Assembly (NCBI RefSeq): GCF_002080415.1
Contig: NZ_CP020474.1
Coordinates: 3,671,501 to 3,735,500, forward strand
Source: Roseovarius mucosus
GTDB lineage: Bacteria > Pseudomonadota > Alphaproteobacteria > Rhodobacterales > Rhodobacteraceae
Direction of reading: 5' to 3'
Length of the DNA: 64,000 nucleotides
Below, in pieces: positions 52,140 through 59,919 of this stretch. A model generated the notes under the pieces. It had not been told where the DNA came from and made no database searches. It worked only from the letters and a program-made list of their open reading frames with translations. The position numbers were made by a program, and so were the translations under genes. Positions within the stretch are counted from its first letter, which is position 1; each line of letters begins with the position of its first letter.

Positions 52140-52618
52140 GGCTGGGCGCTCTCGCGACATTGCGGACACAGGCCCATCGCCTCGACCACTGCCTGTTCGA
52201 TGGTAAAGCCCGAGTCGGCGGCGGCCCGGCCCAACATCCCCTTTGAGGGTTCGGCATGGGCCTCGGCCACCGCATCGCATTGGCGGCAGATGAGGAACGC
52301 GGGCGTGTGATCCTGCCCCGGATGGGTGCAGGCGATAAAGGCGTTCAGGCGCTCGATCTTGTGAACAAAGCCATGTGTCACAAGGAAATCCAGCGCCCGA
52401 TAGGCCACTGGGGGCTGGGAGCCCAACCCCTCGCTACGCAGCGTGTCGAGGATTTCATAGGCCCCCATGGCGCGGTGTTCGCTGAGCAGGATTTCCAGCA
52501 CGCGACGGCGGACGGGGGTGAATTGCAGCTTGTGGCGGGCACAATGCGCCTCGACAGCGGCGAGGGCGGCGCGCATGCAGCCCTTGTGATCATGCGCCTC
52601 GAATCCGATCGTATCCAT
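52130..52618 (-). CDS. zur: Zinc uptake regulator (Fur family)
   Basis: A 162-residue Fur-family repressor. The DNA-binding part has the VRRRVLEILLSEHRAMGAYEILDTLRSE motif; zinc ligands are seen in FVHKIERLNAFIACTHPGQDHTPAFLICRQCDAV (with CxxC) and the late CPQCRESAQPCA, giving a structural zinc site of four cysteines. It represses znuA and its own operon when zinc is ample. ATG 52618 is chosen over 52651. First gene of the leftward zur-znuC-znuB operon. Confidence 0.94.
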   Translation of the reverse strand: MDTIGFEAHDHKGCMRAALAAVEAHCARHKLQFTPVRRRVLEILLSEHRAMGAYEILDTLRSEGLGSQPPVAYRALDFLVTHGFVHKIERLNAFIACTHPGQDHTPAFLICRQCDAVAEAHAEPSKGMLGRAAADSGFTIEQAVVEAMGLCPQCRESAQPCA

Positions 52619-52663
52619 CTTGCCCTCCGTCAGTGTTGCCCGTGGGATCATTTGGGGGTTGAT

Positions 52664-52714
52664 ATGTTATAGGGTTACATTTATCAAGTGGCGCTAAATG
52701 TTATGATATCACAT
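52664..52714. promoter_or_regulatory. Two Zur boxes between zur and znuA
   Basis: ATGTTATAGGGTTACAT (52664-52680) and ATGTTATGATATCACAT (52698-52714) are imperfect dyads spaced 34 bases start to start. They match the alphaproteobacterial Zur motif type (ATGTTATAnnATAACAT). One can serve each divergent promoter. The second box ends 12 bases before the znuA ATG. Confidence 0.75.
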
Positions 52715-52726
52715 ATGGAGACTGCC

Positions 52727-53776
52727 ATGCCGATCCGTTTTCTTGCTCCACTCAGCCTTGGGATGACGCTTGCCTCAGCCGCGATGGCCGACGCGCCCCG
52801 AGTGGCCACGGATATTGCGCCAGTGCAATCGTTGGTGGCGCGGGTGATGCAGGGGGTGGGCGAGCCTGATGTGATCGTGCGCTCGGGTGCCTCGCCGCAT
52901 GGCTATGCAATGCGCCCCTCCGAGGCGGCGGCACTGGAAGAGGCCGATCTGGTCTTCTGGATGGGTGAGGGGCTGACGCCGTGGCTGGAAGGCGCGATTG
53001 ATGCGCTGGCATCCGAGGCACATGCCGTGGAGTTGCTGGGGGCTGCGGGCAGCCGCGTCTTGCCGTTCCGGGAGGGGGTTGCGTTTGAGGCGCATGCGGA
53101 TCACGGGCATGAAGATCATGGGCATGAAGATAACGACCACGAAGATCACGGGCACGAAGATCATGGGCACGAGGACAAGGGCCACGAGGATCATGCGGAG
53201 GCGCATGATCACGACCATGATCATGACCACGGACATGGGCACGATCACGCCCATGGCGGGGCCGATCCGCATGCTTGGCTTGATCCCGCGAATGCGCAGG
53301 CTTGGTTGGGATTGATCGCGCAGGAATTGTCCGAGCATGACCCGGAGAATGCCATGATCTATGCCGCCAATGCAGAGACAGCGCAGGCGGAATTACAGGC
53401 CCTGTCCGAAGAGATCAAAGCGCAGTTGGCCCCGGTGCGGGATGTGCCGTTTTTGGTGTTTCACGATGCCTATCAGTATTTCGAGACCGCCTTTGACATT
53501 TCCGCAGCGGGGGCGATTTCGCTAAGCGATGCGGTGGCGCCGGGACCGGCCCGAATTGCCGCCTTGCGGGAAATGGCTGAGGCGCGCGGCGTCACTTGTG
53601 TCTTTTCCGAGCCGCAGTTCGATCCCAAGCTGGTCGAAACGGTGTTTGGCGAGGGGGTGTCGCATGGCGTGATTGATCCGCTCGGCAGCCAGCTTGCGGC
53701 AGGGCCGGGGCATTATCCGCAGATGCTGCGCGATATGGCTGGCGCGATGGTCGCCTGTGTGTCGGGGGCAAGTTAG
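52727..53776 (+). CDS. znuA: Zinc ABC transporter periplasmic binding protein, His-rich loop
   Basis: A 349-residue binding protein with a signal peptide (residues 1-21, LAPLSLGMTLASAAMA). Metal ligands His58 (SGASPHGYAMRPSE), His182 (ADPHAWLDP) and a third His in VFHDAYQYFE are present. Between them lies a very His/Asp-rich loop (about 122-180, DHGHEDHGHE style repeats), longer than usual. Such loops load zinc or sense it. ATG 52727 follows a GGAG site. It is divergent from zur and carries a Zur box just upstream. Confidence 0.95.
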   Translation: MPIRFLAPLSLGMTLASAAMADAPRVATDIAPVQSLVARVMQGVGEPDVIVRSGASPHGYAMRPSEAAALEEADLVFWMGEGLTPWLEGAIDALASEAHAVELLGAAGSRVLPFREGVAFEAHADHGHEDHGHEDNDHEDHGHEDHGHEDKGHEDHAEAHDHDHDHDHGHGHDHAHGGADPHAWLDPANAQAWLGLIAQELSEHDPENAMIYAANAETAQAELQALSEEIKAQLAPVRDVPFLVFHDAYQYFETAFDISAAGAISLSDAVAPGPARIAALREMAEARGVTCVFSEPQFDPKLVETVFGEGVSHGVIDPLGSQLAAGPGHYPQMLRDMAGAMVACVSGAS

Positions 53777-53902
53777 AGCCACGCGGTACAAATGCGTCAA
53801 AACGCAGCGTAAATCTTGCACGAACCTGAATTCCCGCACATTCTGCCGTGAACGGGAGAAACCCGCGCCGGGAACGCGGGATAAATCAGGGAGGACGGAC
53901 CG

Positions 53903-55786
53903 ATGGCGTTCATGACGCGACAGGATGCGCTCGACATCCAGAACGAAATGCCTTGGGCGGCGCGCGAGCGGCCCCAAACGATCTATCAAATGTTGAGCAA
54001 TGTCGCGCGTAGCTTTCCGGACAGGCCCGCAATCAGCTATCAGCTGTTTTCCGGTGCAACGGACAAGGCGCAAACCCTGACATGGCAGCAGTTCCATGAT
54101 CAGTGCTGCCAAGCCGCCAATCTGTTTCGCAGCCTCAAGCTGGGTGAGGGCGATGTGGTGGCGCTGGTATTGCCCAACTGTCTGGAAACCGCGGTTGCAA
54201 CGATTGGCGGGATGATCGCGGGCATCGTCAACCCAATCAACCCGCTGCTCGAGCCAGAGCAGATCAGCGCCATCCTGCGCGAGACAGGGGCCAAGGTGGT
54301 GGTCACGCTCAAGGCGTTTCCCAAGACCGACATCGCGCAAAAGACCGCCGAGGCGGTGCGCCACGCGCCGAGCGTGCATACGGTGATCGAGATTGACCTC
54401 AACCGCTATCTCACGCCGCCGAAAAGCTGGATCGTGCCCCTCGTGCGGCCCAAGAACCCGGTGCAGCACCATGCCGATTGTCTGGATTTCAACAAGGCGA
54501 TCGCGCGTCAGCCCAAAACGCTGAGCTTTGCCGATAGCACAGGTGACCGGGTTGCGGCCTATTTCCACACCGGCGGCACCACCGGCATGCCCAAGGTGGC
54601 GCAGCACAAATATTCCGGCATGATCTACAATGGCTGGATCGGTCACACGCTGCTCTTTACCGAGCAGGACAATGTGATGTGCCCGCTGCCGCTGTTTCAT
54701 GTGTTTGCGTGTCATGTGATTCTGATGGCGATGATCAAATCGGGCGCGCATGTGGTGTTTCCGACGCCCGCAGGCTATCGCGGCGAGGGCGTGTTTGATA
54801 ATTTCTGGAAGCTGTGCGAGCGCTGGAAGATCAGTTTCATCATCACCGTGCCCACGGCCGTTTCGGCGCTGATGCAGCGCAAGGTTGATGCGGACCTGTC
54901 GACCGTCAAGAACGCCTTTTCCGGATCGGCCCCGATGCCGCTTGAACTGTTCAACCGGTTCGAATCGGCCACCGGCATTGCGGTGATCGAGGGCTATGGC
55001 CTGACCGAGGCGACCTGCCTTGTCTCGGCCAATCCGCCCGAAGGCGAAAAGAAGGTGGGATCGGTGGGGGTGCCGTTTCCCTATACGGATGTGCGGATCA
55101 TCAAGGGCACGCCGGATGGGCCGATGGATTGCGCCGTCGATGAGGTGGGCGAAATCTGCATTTCCAATCCGGGCGTTTACGCCGGCCATACCTATACCGA
55201 GGGCGACAAGAACCGCGATCTTTATTACCATGGCGACTACCTGCGCACTGGCGATCTAGGCCGGATTGATGCGGAGGGTTATCTCTGGATCACAGGGCGC
55301 GCCAAGGATCTGATCATCCGGGGCGGGCATAACATCGACCCCGCCGAAATCGAAGAAGCGCTGATGGTGCATAAGGCGGTTGCCATGGCCGGGGCCATTG
55401 GTCAGCCGGATGCCCATGCGGGCGAAATCCCCTGCGCCTATGTCGAACTGGTGGCCGGGGCCACGGTCACGGGCGAGGAGCTGCTCGAGCATTGCAAGCG
55501 GCATGTGCATGAGCGCGCGGCGGTGCCCAAGCATGTCGAGGTCTTGGCGGAATTGCCGAAAACCGCCGTGGGCAAGGTGTTCAAGCCCGACCTGCGCAAG
55601 CTGGCGATCACGCGGATTTACAATGCGGCCTTGGCCGATGCCGGAGTTGATGCGCGGGTGACATCTGTGGTGGATGACAAGAAACTTGGGCTTGTGGCCA
55701 AGGTATCGGGGTCTGCCAGTGCCGAGGGCGAGGCCGTGGGGCATGTGCTGGGCCAATTCGTGCGGCCTTGGGATTGGGCGAAGTAG
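53903..55786 (+). CDS. Acyl-CoA synthetase (long ANL type)
   Basis: A 627-residue AMP-forming acyl-CoA synthetase. The AMP-binding motif is AAYFHTGGTTGMPKVAQHK, then VIEGYGLTEATCLVSANPPEG, DYLRTGDLGRIDAEGYLWITGR and the catalytic lysine segment PKTAVGKVFKPDL. Its N-terminus (MAFMTRQDALDIQNEMPWAA) and extended C-terminus (about 60 residues after that lysine) are characteristic of one Rhodobacterales/Burkholderiales group of unknown substrate. A GGGAGG site precedes ATG 53903. It is unrelated to the shorter ligase at 44.3 kb. Confidence 0.9.
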   Translation: MAFMTRQDALDIQNEMPWAARERPQTIYQMLSNVARSFPDRPAISYQLFSGATDKAQTLTWQQFHDQCCQAANLFRSLKLGEGDVVALVLPNCLETAVATIGGMIAGIVNPINPLLEPEQISAILRETGAKVVVTLKAFPKTDIAQKTAEAVRHAPSVHTVIEIDLNRYLTPPKSWIVPLVRPKNPVQHHADCLDFNKAIARQPKTLSFADSTGDRVAAYFHTGGTTGMPKVAQHKYSGMIYNGWIGHTLLFTEQDNVMCPLPLFHVFACHVILMAMIKSGAHVVFPTPAGYRGEGVFDNFWKLCERWKISFIITVPTAVSALMQRKVDADLSTVKNAFSGSAPMPLELFNRFESATGIAVIEGYGLTEATCLVSANPPEGEKKVGSVGVPFPYTDVRIIKGTPDGPMDCAVDEVGEICISNPGVYAGHTYTEGDKNRDLYYHGDYLRTGDLGRIDAEGYLWITGRAKDLIIRGGHNIDPAEIEEALMVHKAVAMAGAIGQPDAHAGEIPCAYVELVAGATVTGEELLEHCKRHVHERAAVPKHVEVLAELPKTAVGKVFKPDLRKLAITRIYNAALADAGVDARVTSVVDDKKLGLVAKVSGSASAEGEAVGHVLGQFVRPWDWAK

Positions 55787-55848
55787 GGCGCGCTTGCGCG
55801 TCCCGCGCGGCTCGGCCAAGGAACGCATGACACCAGAGCACCGACAAG

Positions 55849-55879
55849 AAAGCCCGGATGATCCTGTCATCCGGGCTTT
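55849..55879. terminator. Bidirectional terminator between the acyl-CoA synthetase and leuA
   Basis: Perfect 13-base stem AAAGCCCGGATGA / TCATCCGGGCTTT with a 5-base loop, in the gap of convergent genes. Confidence 0.9.
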
Positions 55880-55902
55880 GCTGTTCTGTGCTCAATGGAC
55901 TG

Positions 55903-57468
55903 TTACGATACGTCTTTGTAGCTGACCTCGCGCGCGTCGCTGCCGGTTTTCTCGCGGCGCACGAGCAGGCGGTTGAGGGCGTGGACATAGGCCTTGGCCG
56001 AAGCCACGACCGTATCGGTATCCGCCGATTGGCCCATTACGATGCGCCCTGCCTCTTCCATCCGCACGGACACGGTGGCCTGTGCGTCTGTCCCTTCGGT
56101 CACCGCGTGCACCTGATAGAGTTGCAGCCGCGCCTCATGCGGAAAGAGCGCTTTGACCGCGTTGAACGTGGCATCGACGGGGCCGTCGCCGGTGGCCTCG
56201 GTCGAGACCTCGCGCCCGTCAATGTCCATCGTCAGCGTCGCCTGTTGCGGGCCATCGGTGCCGCAGATCACGCGCAAGTGTTTGATCTGAAGGCGGTTAT
56301 TGTCGGGGTCTACGCCTGCGTTGACGAGCGCCACAAGATCGTCATCGTAGATTTCTTTCTTGCGATCTGCCAATTCCTTGAAGCGGACGAACACATCGTT
56401 GAGCTGGTTGTCGGCCAATTCATAGCCCAAATCCTTGAGCTTGGAGCGCAGCGCCGCGCGGCCTGAATGCTTGCCCATGACGATATTGGTCTCGGTAAGA
56501 CCGACATCCTCGGGGCGCATGATCTCGAATGTCTCGGCGTTTTTGAGCATGCCGTCCTGATGGATGCCGCTTTCATGCGCAAAGGCGTTCTTGCCAACAA
56601 TCGCCTTGTTGAACTGCACCGGAAAGCCCGACACGGCGGCAACCCGGCGCGAGATGTTCATCAGCTTGCGGGTATCGACGCCCGTTTCATAGGGCATGAT
56701 GTCGCCGCGCACCTTGAGGGCCATCACCACCTCTTCCAATGCGGTGTTGCCTGCGCGTTCGCCAAGGCCGTTGATCGTGCATTCGATCTGCCGCGCGCCG
56801 CCAGCGACGGCGGCCAGTGCATTGGCCGTCGCCATGCCCAAATCGTTGTGGCAATGGGTGGCAAACACCACCTCATCGGCCCCCGGCACGGTGGCGATCA
56901 GCCGACGGATGAGCGAGGCCGATTCCTCGGGTGCGGTATAGCCCACGGTATCGGGGATATTGATCGTGGTCGCCCCCGCCTTGATCGCAATCTCGACCGT
57001 GCGGCAGAGATAATCCCATTCGGTGCGGGTGGCATCCATCGGCGACCATTGCACATTGTCGCAGAGGTTGCGGGCATGTGTCACCGTTTCGTGGATACGC
57101 TCGGCCATTTGGTCCATGTCGAGATTGGGAATGGCGCGGTGCAGCGGCGAGGTGCCGATAAAGGTATGGATACGCGGGCGGGCGGCGTGTTTCACCGCCT
57201 CCCAGCAGCGGTCGATATCCTTGAAATTGGCCCGCGCGAGGCCACAGATCACGGCATTTTTCGAGTTCTTGGCTATCTCGCTGACGGCGTTGAAATCGCC
57301 CTCAGAGGCGATGGGAAAGCCTGCCTCGATGATATCGACGCCCATGTCATCGAGCAGCCCGGCAATCTCGAGCTTTTCGGCATGGGTCATGGTGGCGCCG
57401 GGGCTTTGTTCGCCGTCGCGCAAGGTTGTGTCAAAGATGACGACGCGATCTTTAGAGGTGTTGGTCAT
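55903..57468 (-). CDS. leuA: 2-isopropylmalate synthase (leucine biosynthesis)
   Basis: A 521-residue LeuA. It condenses acetyl-CoA with 2-oxoisovalerate to start leucine synthesis. The DRE-TIM start DTTLRDGEQSPGATM is present, with the HCHNDLGMATANALAA metal site and GHHSGRAAL-type motif as MGKHSGRAALRSKL. The C-terminal 140 residues are the leucine-sensing LeuA dimer domain. ATG 57468 is chosen; a TTG in frame at 57483 is possible. It is preceded by a leader peptide and an attenuator. Confidence 0.95.
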   Translation of the reverse strand: MTNTSKDRVVIFDTTLRDGEQSPGATMTHAEKLEIAGLLDDMGVDIIEAGFPIASEGDFNAVSEIAKNSKNAVICGLARANFKDIDRCWEAVKHAARPRIHTFIGTSPLHRAIPNLDMDQMAERIHETVTHARNLCDNVQWSPMDATRTEWDYLCRTVEIAIKAGATTINIPDTVGYTAPEESASLIRRLIATVPGADEVVFATHCHNDLGMATANALAAVAGGARQIECTINGLGERAGNTALEEVVMALKVRGDIMPYETGVDTRKLMNISRRVAAVSGFPVQFNKAIVGKNAFAHESGIHQDGMLKNAETFEIMRPEDVGLTETNIVMGKHSGRAALRSKLKDLGYELADNQLNDVFVRFKELADRKKEIYDDDLVALVNAGVDPDNNRLQIKHLRVICGTDGPQQATLTMDIDGREVSTEATGDGPVDATFNAVKALFPHEARLQLYQVHAVTEGTDAQATVSVRMEEAGRIVMGQSADTDTVVASAKAYVHALNRLLVRREKTGSDAREVSYKDVS

Positions 57469-57481
57469 GTTGGTCTCTTTC

Positions 57482-57562
57482 AAAAAATCCTAAGCCTGCG
57501 GCGCGAAACGGCACATCCTCTGAGCGGTCGCGCCAAGACGGCACGCTCAGAGGCGGCTTAGG
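57482..57562 (-). promoter_or_regulatory. leuA attenuator
   Basis: Minus-strand RNA can fold in alternative ways: a 10-base stem (57517-57526 with 57544-57553) starting at the leader stop codon; a stem CGCGCC/GGCGCG (57529-57534 with 57500-57505); and CCTAAGCC/GGCTTAGG (57489-57496 with 57555-57562, inside the leader codons) followed by six U (57482-57487). The last one ends like a terminator. Stalling at the leucine codons would mask part of these pairings and allow read-through. The structure is inferred by eye. Confidence 0.75.
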
Positions 57563-57633
57563 CCTAGCAGGACAGCCCGAGCGGCACGCCGAACGGCGTG
57601 GGGCAAGGGCGTGATATGATCCTGCATCAACAT
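57547..57633 (-). CDS. leuL: leuA leader peptide
   Basis: A 28-codon reading frame MLMQDHITPLPHAVRRAARA followed by VLLGLSRL and a TGA stop, 78 bases upstream of the leuA ATG. Four of the last seven residues are leucine (with CTG, CTA, CTA, CTC codons), the pattern of a leader peptide in which ribosomes stall when charged Leu-tRNA is scarce. Start codon could be 57633 or the ATG at 57627. Confidence 0.75.
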   Translation of the reverse strand: MLMQDHITPLPHAVRRAARAVLLGLSRL

Positions 57634-57730
57634 GGGCGAAACTATAGGCATGCGGCGCGGCGATGAAAACCCCGAAATTGCGCTTGGCTTTGGGGGTTGA
57701 AGCTGTGCTGGCTTCGGCTAGGTCTGCGCC

Positions 57731-58396
57731 ATGGAAAAAGCATTGATCATCGGCGCTTCGGGCGGCATCGGGCAGGCTGTAAGCGCGGCCTTGGAAGCGC
57801 GTGGTGTGACGGTCACGCGCCTGTCGCGCAGCGGCGACGGTTTGGACGTGACCGATGAGACGTCGGTTGCGGCAGCCCTTGGCGCGCTGGACGGACCGTT
57901 TGACCTGATATTGGTGACGACCGGCGCGTTGGAAATTGCCGGGGCCGCGCCGGAAAAGGCGCTGCGGCAGGTGAGCGCGCAGGCGATGCTGGATCAATTC
58001 GCGCTCAATTGCGTGGGGCCGTCCTTGGTGCTCAAGCACAGCCTGCGCCTTTTGCCGCGCGAGGGGCGGGCGGTCTTCGCCGCACTCTCGGCGCGGGTGG
58101 GGTCGATTGGCGACAATAATTTCGGCGGTTGGTATAGCTATCGCACCGCCAAGGCGGCGCTGAATCAGATGATCCACACCGGCGCGATTGAATTGGGGCG
58201 CAGTCACCGAGGGGCGATATGCGTGGCCTTGCATCCGGGCACGGTTGAGACAGAGTTTACCCGCAAATATCTGGGGCGGCATCCGGCGGTGCCCGCAGCG
58301 CAGGCGGCAGAGAACCTGCTTGGCGTCATCGAACGCTTGCGGCCCGAGGAGAGCGGCGGCTTTTTTGATTGGCAGGGGGCAACCGTGCCATGGTAG
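57731..58396 (+). CDS. SDR-family oxidoreductase
   Basis: A 221-residue short-chain dehydrogenase: NAD(P) motif IIGASGGIGQAVSAAL (TGxxxGxG variant), the YxxxK pair in YSYRTAKAALNQM (Tyr and Lys), and LHPGTVETEFT. It is short and single-domain, like the CsgA/C-factor-type SDRs. Substrate unknown. Its stop overlaps the ATG of the photolyase gene (ATGGTAG), so the two are cotranslated; an SDR of this sort is often found next to cryptochrome/photolyase genes. Confidence 0.88.
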   Translation: MEKALIIGASGGIGQAVSAALEARGVTVTRLSRSGDGLDVTDETSVAAALGALDGPFDLILVTTGALEIAGAAPEKALRQVSAQAMLDQFALNCVGPSLVLKHSLRLLPREGRAVFAALSARVGSIGDNNFGGWYSYRTAKAALNQMIHTGAIELGRSHRGAICVALHPGTVETEFTRKYLGRHPAVPAAQAAENLLGVIERLRPEESGGFFDWQGATVPW

Positions 58397-59919
58397 CGCG
58401 GCTGCTGTTGGTGCTGGGGGATCAACTCAGCCCGGATCTTTCGGCGCTGCGCGCGGGCGACAAGACGCGCGACGTTGTGGTCATGGCCGAGGTGAGGGAT
58501 GAGGGCAGCTATGTGCCGCACCATCCCAAGAAAATCGCGCTCATCCTGTCGGCGATGCGGCATTTCGCGGAGGCGTTGACGGCCGAGGGCTGGCAGGTGG
58601 CCTACACGCGGCTGGACGATCCTGCGGCCACGCCCTCGATTGTGGGGGAATTGATGCGGCGGGCCGAGGAATTTGGGGCTTCTGAGGTGATCGCTACGCA
58701 ACCGGGGGAATGGCGGTTGATCGAGGCCCTGTCGGACGCCCCGTTGACGGTGCGGCAACTGCCGGACGATCGGTTCGTCTGTTCGTTGGCAGAGTTCGAC
58801 CGATGGGCCGAGGGGCGCAAAGAGCTGCGGATGGAGTATTTTTACCGCGAGATGCGCCGCAAGACCGGGCTGATGATGGAGGGCGACCAACCGGCGGGGG
58901 GCAAGTGGAATTTCGACCATGACAACCGCAAGCGGGCGCAGGCGGATTTGCTGCGCGAGGGGCCGTTGCGGTTTGAACCGGATGCGATCACGCAAGAGGT
59001 GCTTGATCTGGTCGAGGCACGGTTTGGCACCCATTTCGGAGCGCTGCGTCCGTTCTGGTTTGGCGTGACGCGGGATGCGGCGGCGCAGGCGTTCGACCAT
59101 TTCGCGCGGCACCTGCTGCCGGGGTTCGGCGACACGCAGGATGCGATGCTGGAAGGGGATGCGTTCCTGCATCATTCGGTGATTTCGATGTATATGAACA
59201 TCGGATTACTTGATCCTGTGGATATCTGCGCCCGTGTTGTTGAGGAATGGAAAGCAGGCCGGGTGCCCATCAATGCCGCCGAGGGCTATATCCGGCAGGT
59301 GATCGGCTGGCGCGAATATATGCGCGGTATCTATTTCCGTGAGGGGCCGGACTATGTGACGCGCAACGCGCTGGGACATAAGCGCAAGTTGCCGGCGATG
59401 TTCTGGGGGGCCAAGACGCGCGTGAACTGTGTCGCCCATGCCGTTGAGACCACGGCAAAAGAGGCTTATGCCCATCACATTCAGCGCCTGATGGTGACAG
59501 GCAATTTCGCGCTTTTGGCCGGGATTGACCCGGGCCAGGTGCATGAGTGGTATCTGGCGGTCTATGCCGATGCCTTTGAATGGGTCGAGGCCCCGAATGT
59601 GATCGGGATGAGCCAGTTTGCCGATGGCGGCATTATCGCAAGCAAACCCTATGTGAGTTCGGGCAATTACATCGACAAAATGTCGGATTACTGCCGGTCC
59701 TGCGCCTATTCCGTCAAGGAAAAGACGGGCGACAATGCCTGCCCCTTTAACCTGCTATACTGGGATTTCCTGATCCGGAATCGCGACCGGTTCGGGCGCA
59801 ATCCCCGTATGGGGCCGGTTTATCGCACATGGGACAAAATGGAGGCGAGCCGCCGTCAAGCGGTGCTTGATGGGGCGGCGCGCGTGTTGGACGATCTTGA
59901 TGCAGATCGGGCGATCTGA
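58390..59919 (+). CDS. cryB: Iron-sulfur bacterial cryptochrome/photolyase (PhrB/CryB type)
   Basis: A 509-residue FeS-BCP family protein. The four cluster cysteines are Cys347 (RVNCVAHAVE), Cys435 and Cys438 (DYCRSCAYSV) and Cys451 (DNACPFN), placed as in Rhodobacter CryB and Agrobacterium PhrB. The antenna-domain start is LLLVLGDQLSPDLSALRAGD, and the FAD pocket includes EGYIRQVIGWREYMRG. These proteins repair 6-4 photoproducts or act as light signalling factors in Rhodobacter. ATG 58390 overlaps the SDR stop. Confidence 0.95.
   Translation: MVARLLLVLGDQLSPDLSALRAGDKTRDVVVMAEVRDEGSYVPHHPKKIALILSAMRHFAEALTAEGWQVAYTRLDDPAATPSIVGELMRRAEEFGASEVIATQPGEWRLIEALSDAPLTVRQLPDDRFVCSLAEFDRWAEGRKELRMEYFYREMRRKTGLMMEGDQPAGGKWNFDHDNRKRAQADLLREGPLRFEPDAITQEVLDLVEARFGTHFGALRPFWFGVTRDAAAQAFDHFARHLLPGFGDTQDAMLEGDAFLHHSVISMYMNIGLLDPVDICARVVEEWKAGRVPINAAEGYIRQVIGWREYMRGIYFREGPDYVTRNALGHKRKLPAMFWGAKTRVNCVAHAVETTAKEAYAHHIQRLMVTGNFALLAGIDPGQVHEWYLAVYADAFEWVEAPNVIGMSQFADGGIIASKPYVSSGNYIDKMSDYCRSCAYSVKEKTGDNACPFNLLYWDFLIRNRDRFGRNPRMGPVYRTWDKMEASRRQAVLDGAARVLDDLDADRAI

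Noticed and set aside
53522-55231. 569-codon minus-strand frame over znuA end and acyl-CoA synthetase
   Set aside because: It is antisense to two clear genes and consists of His/Arg-rich low-quality sequence.
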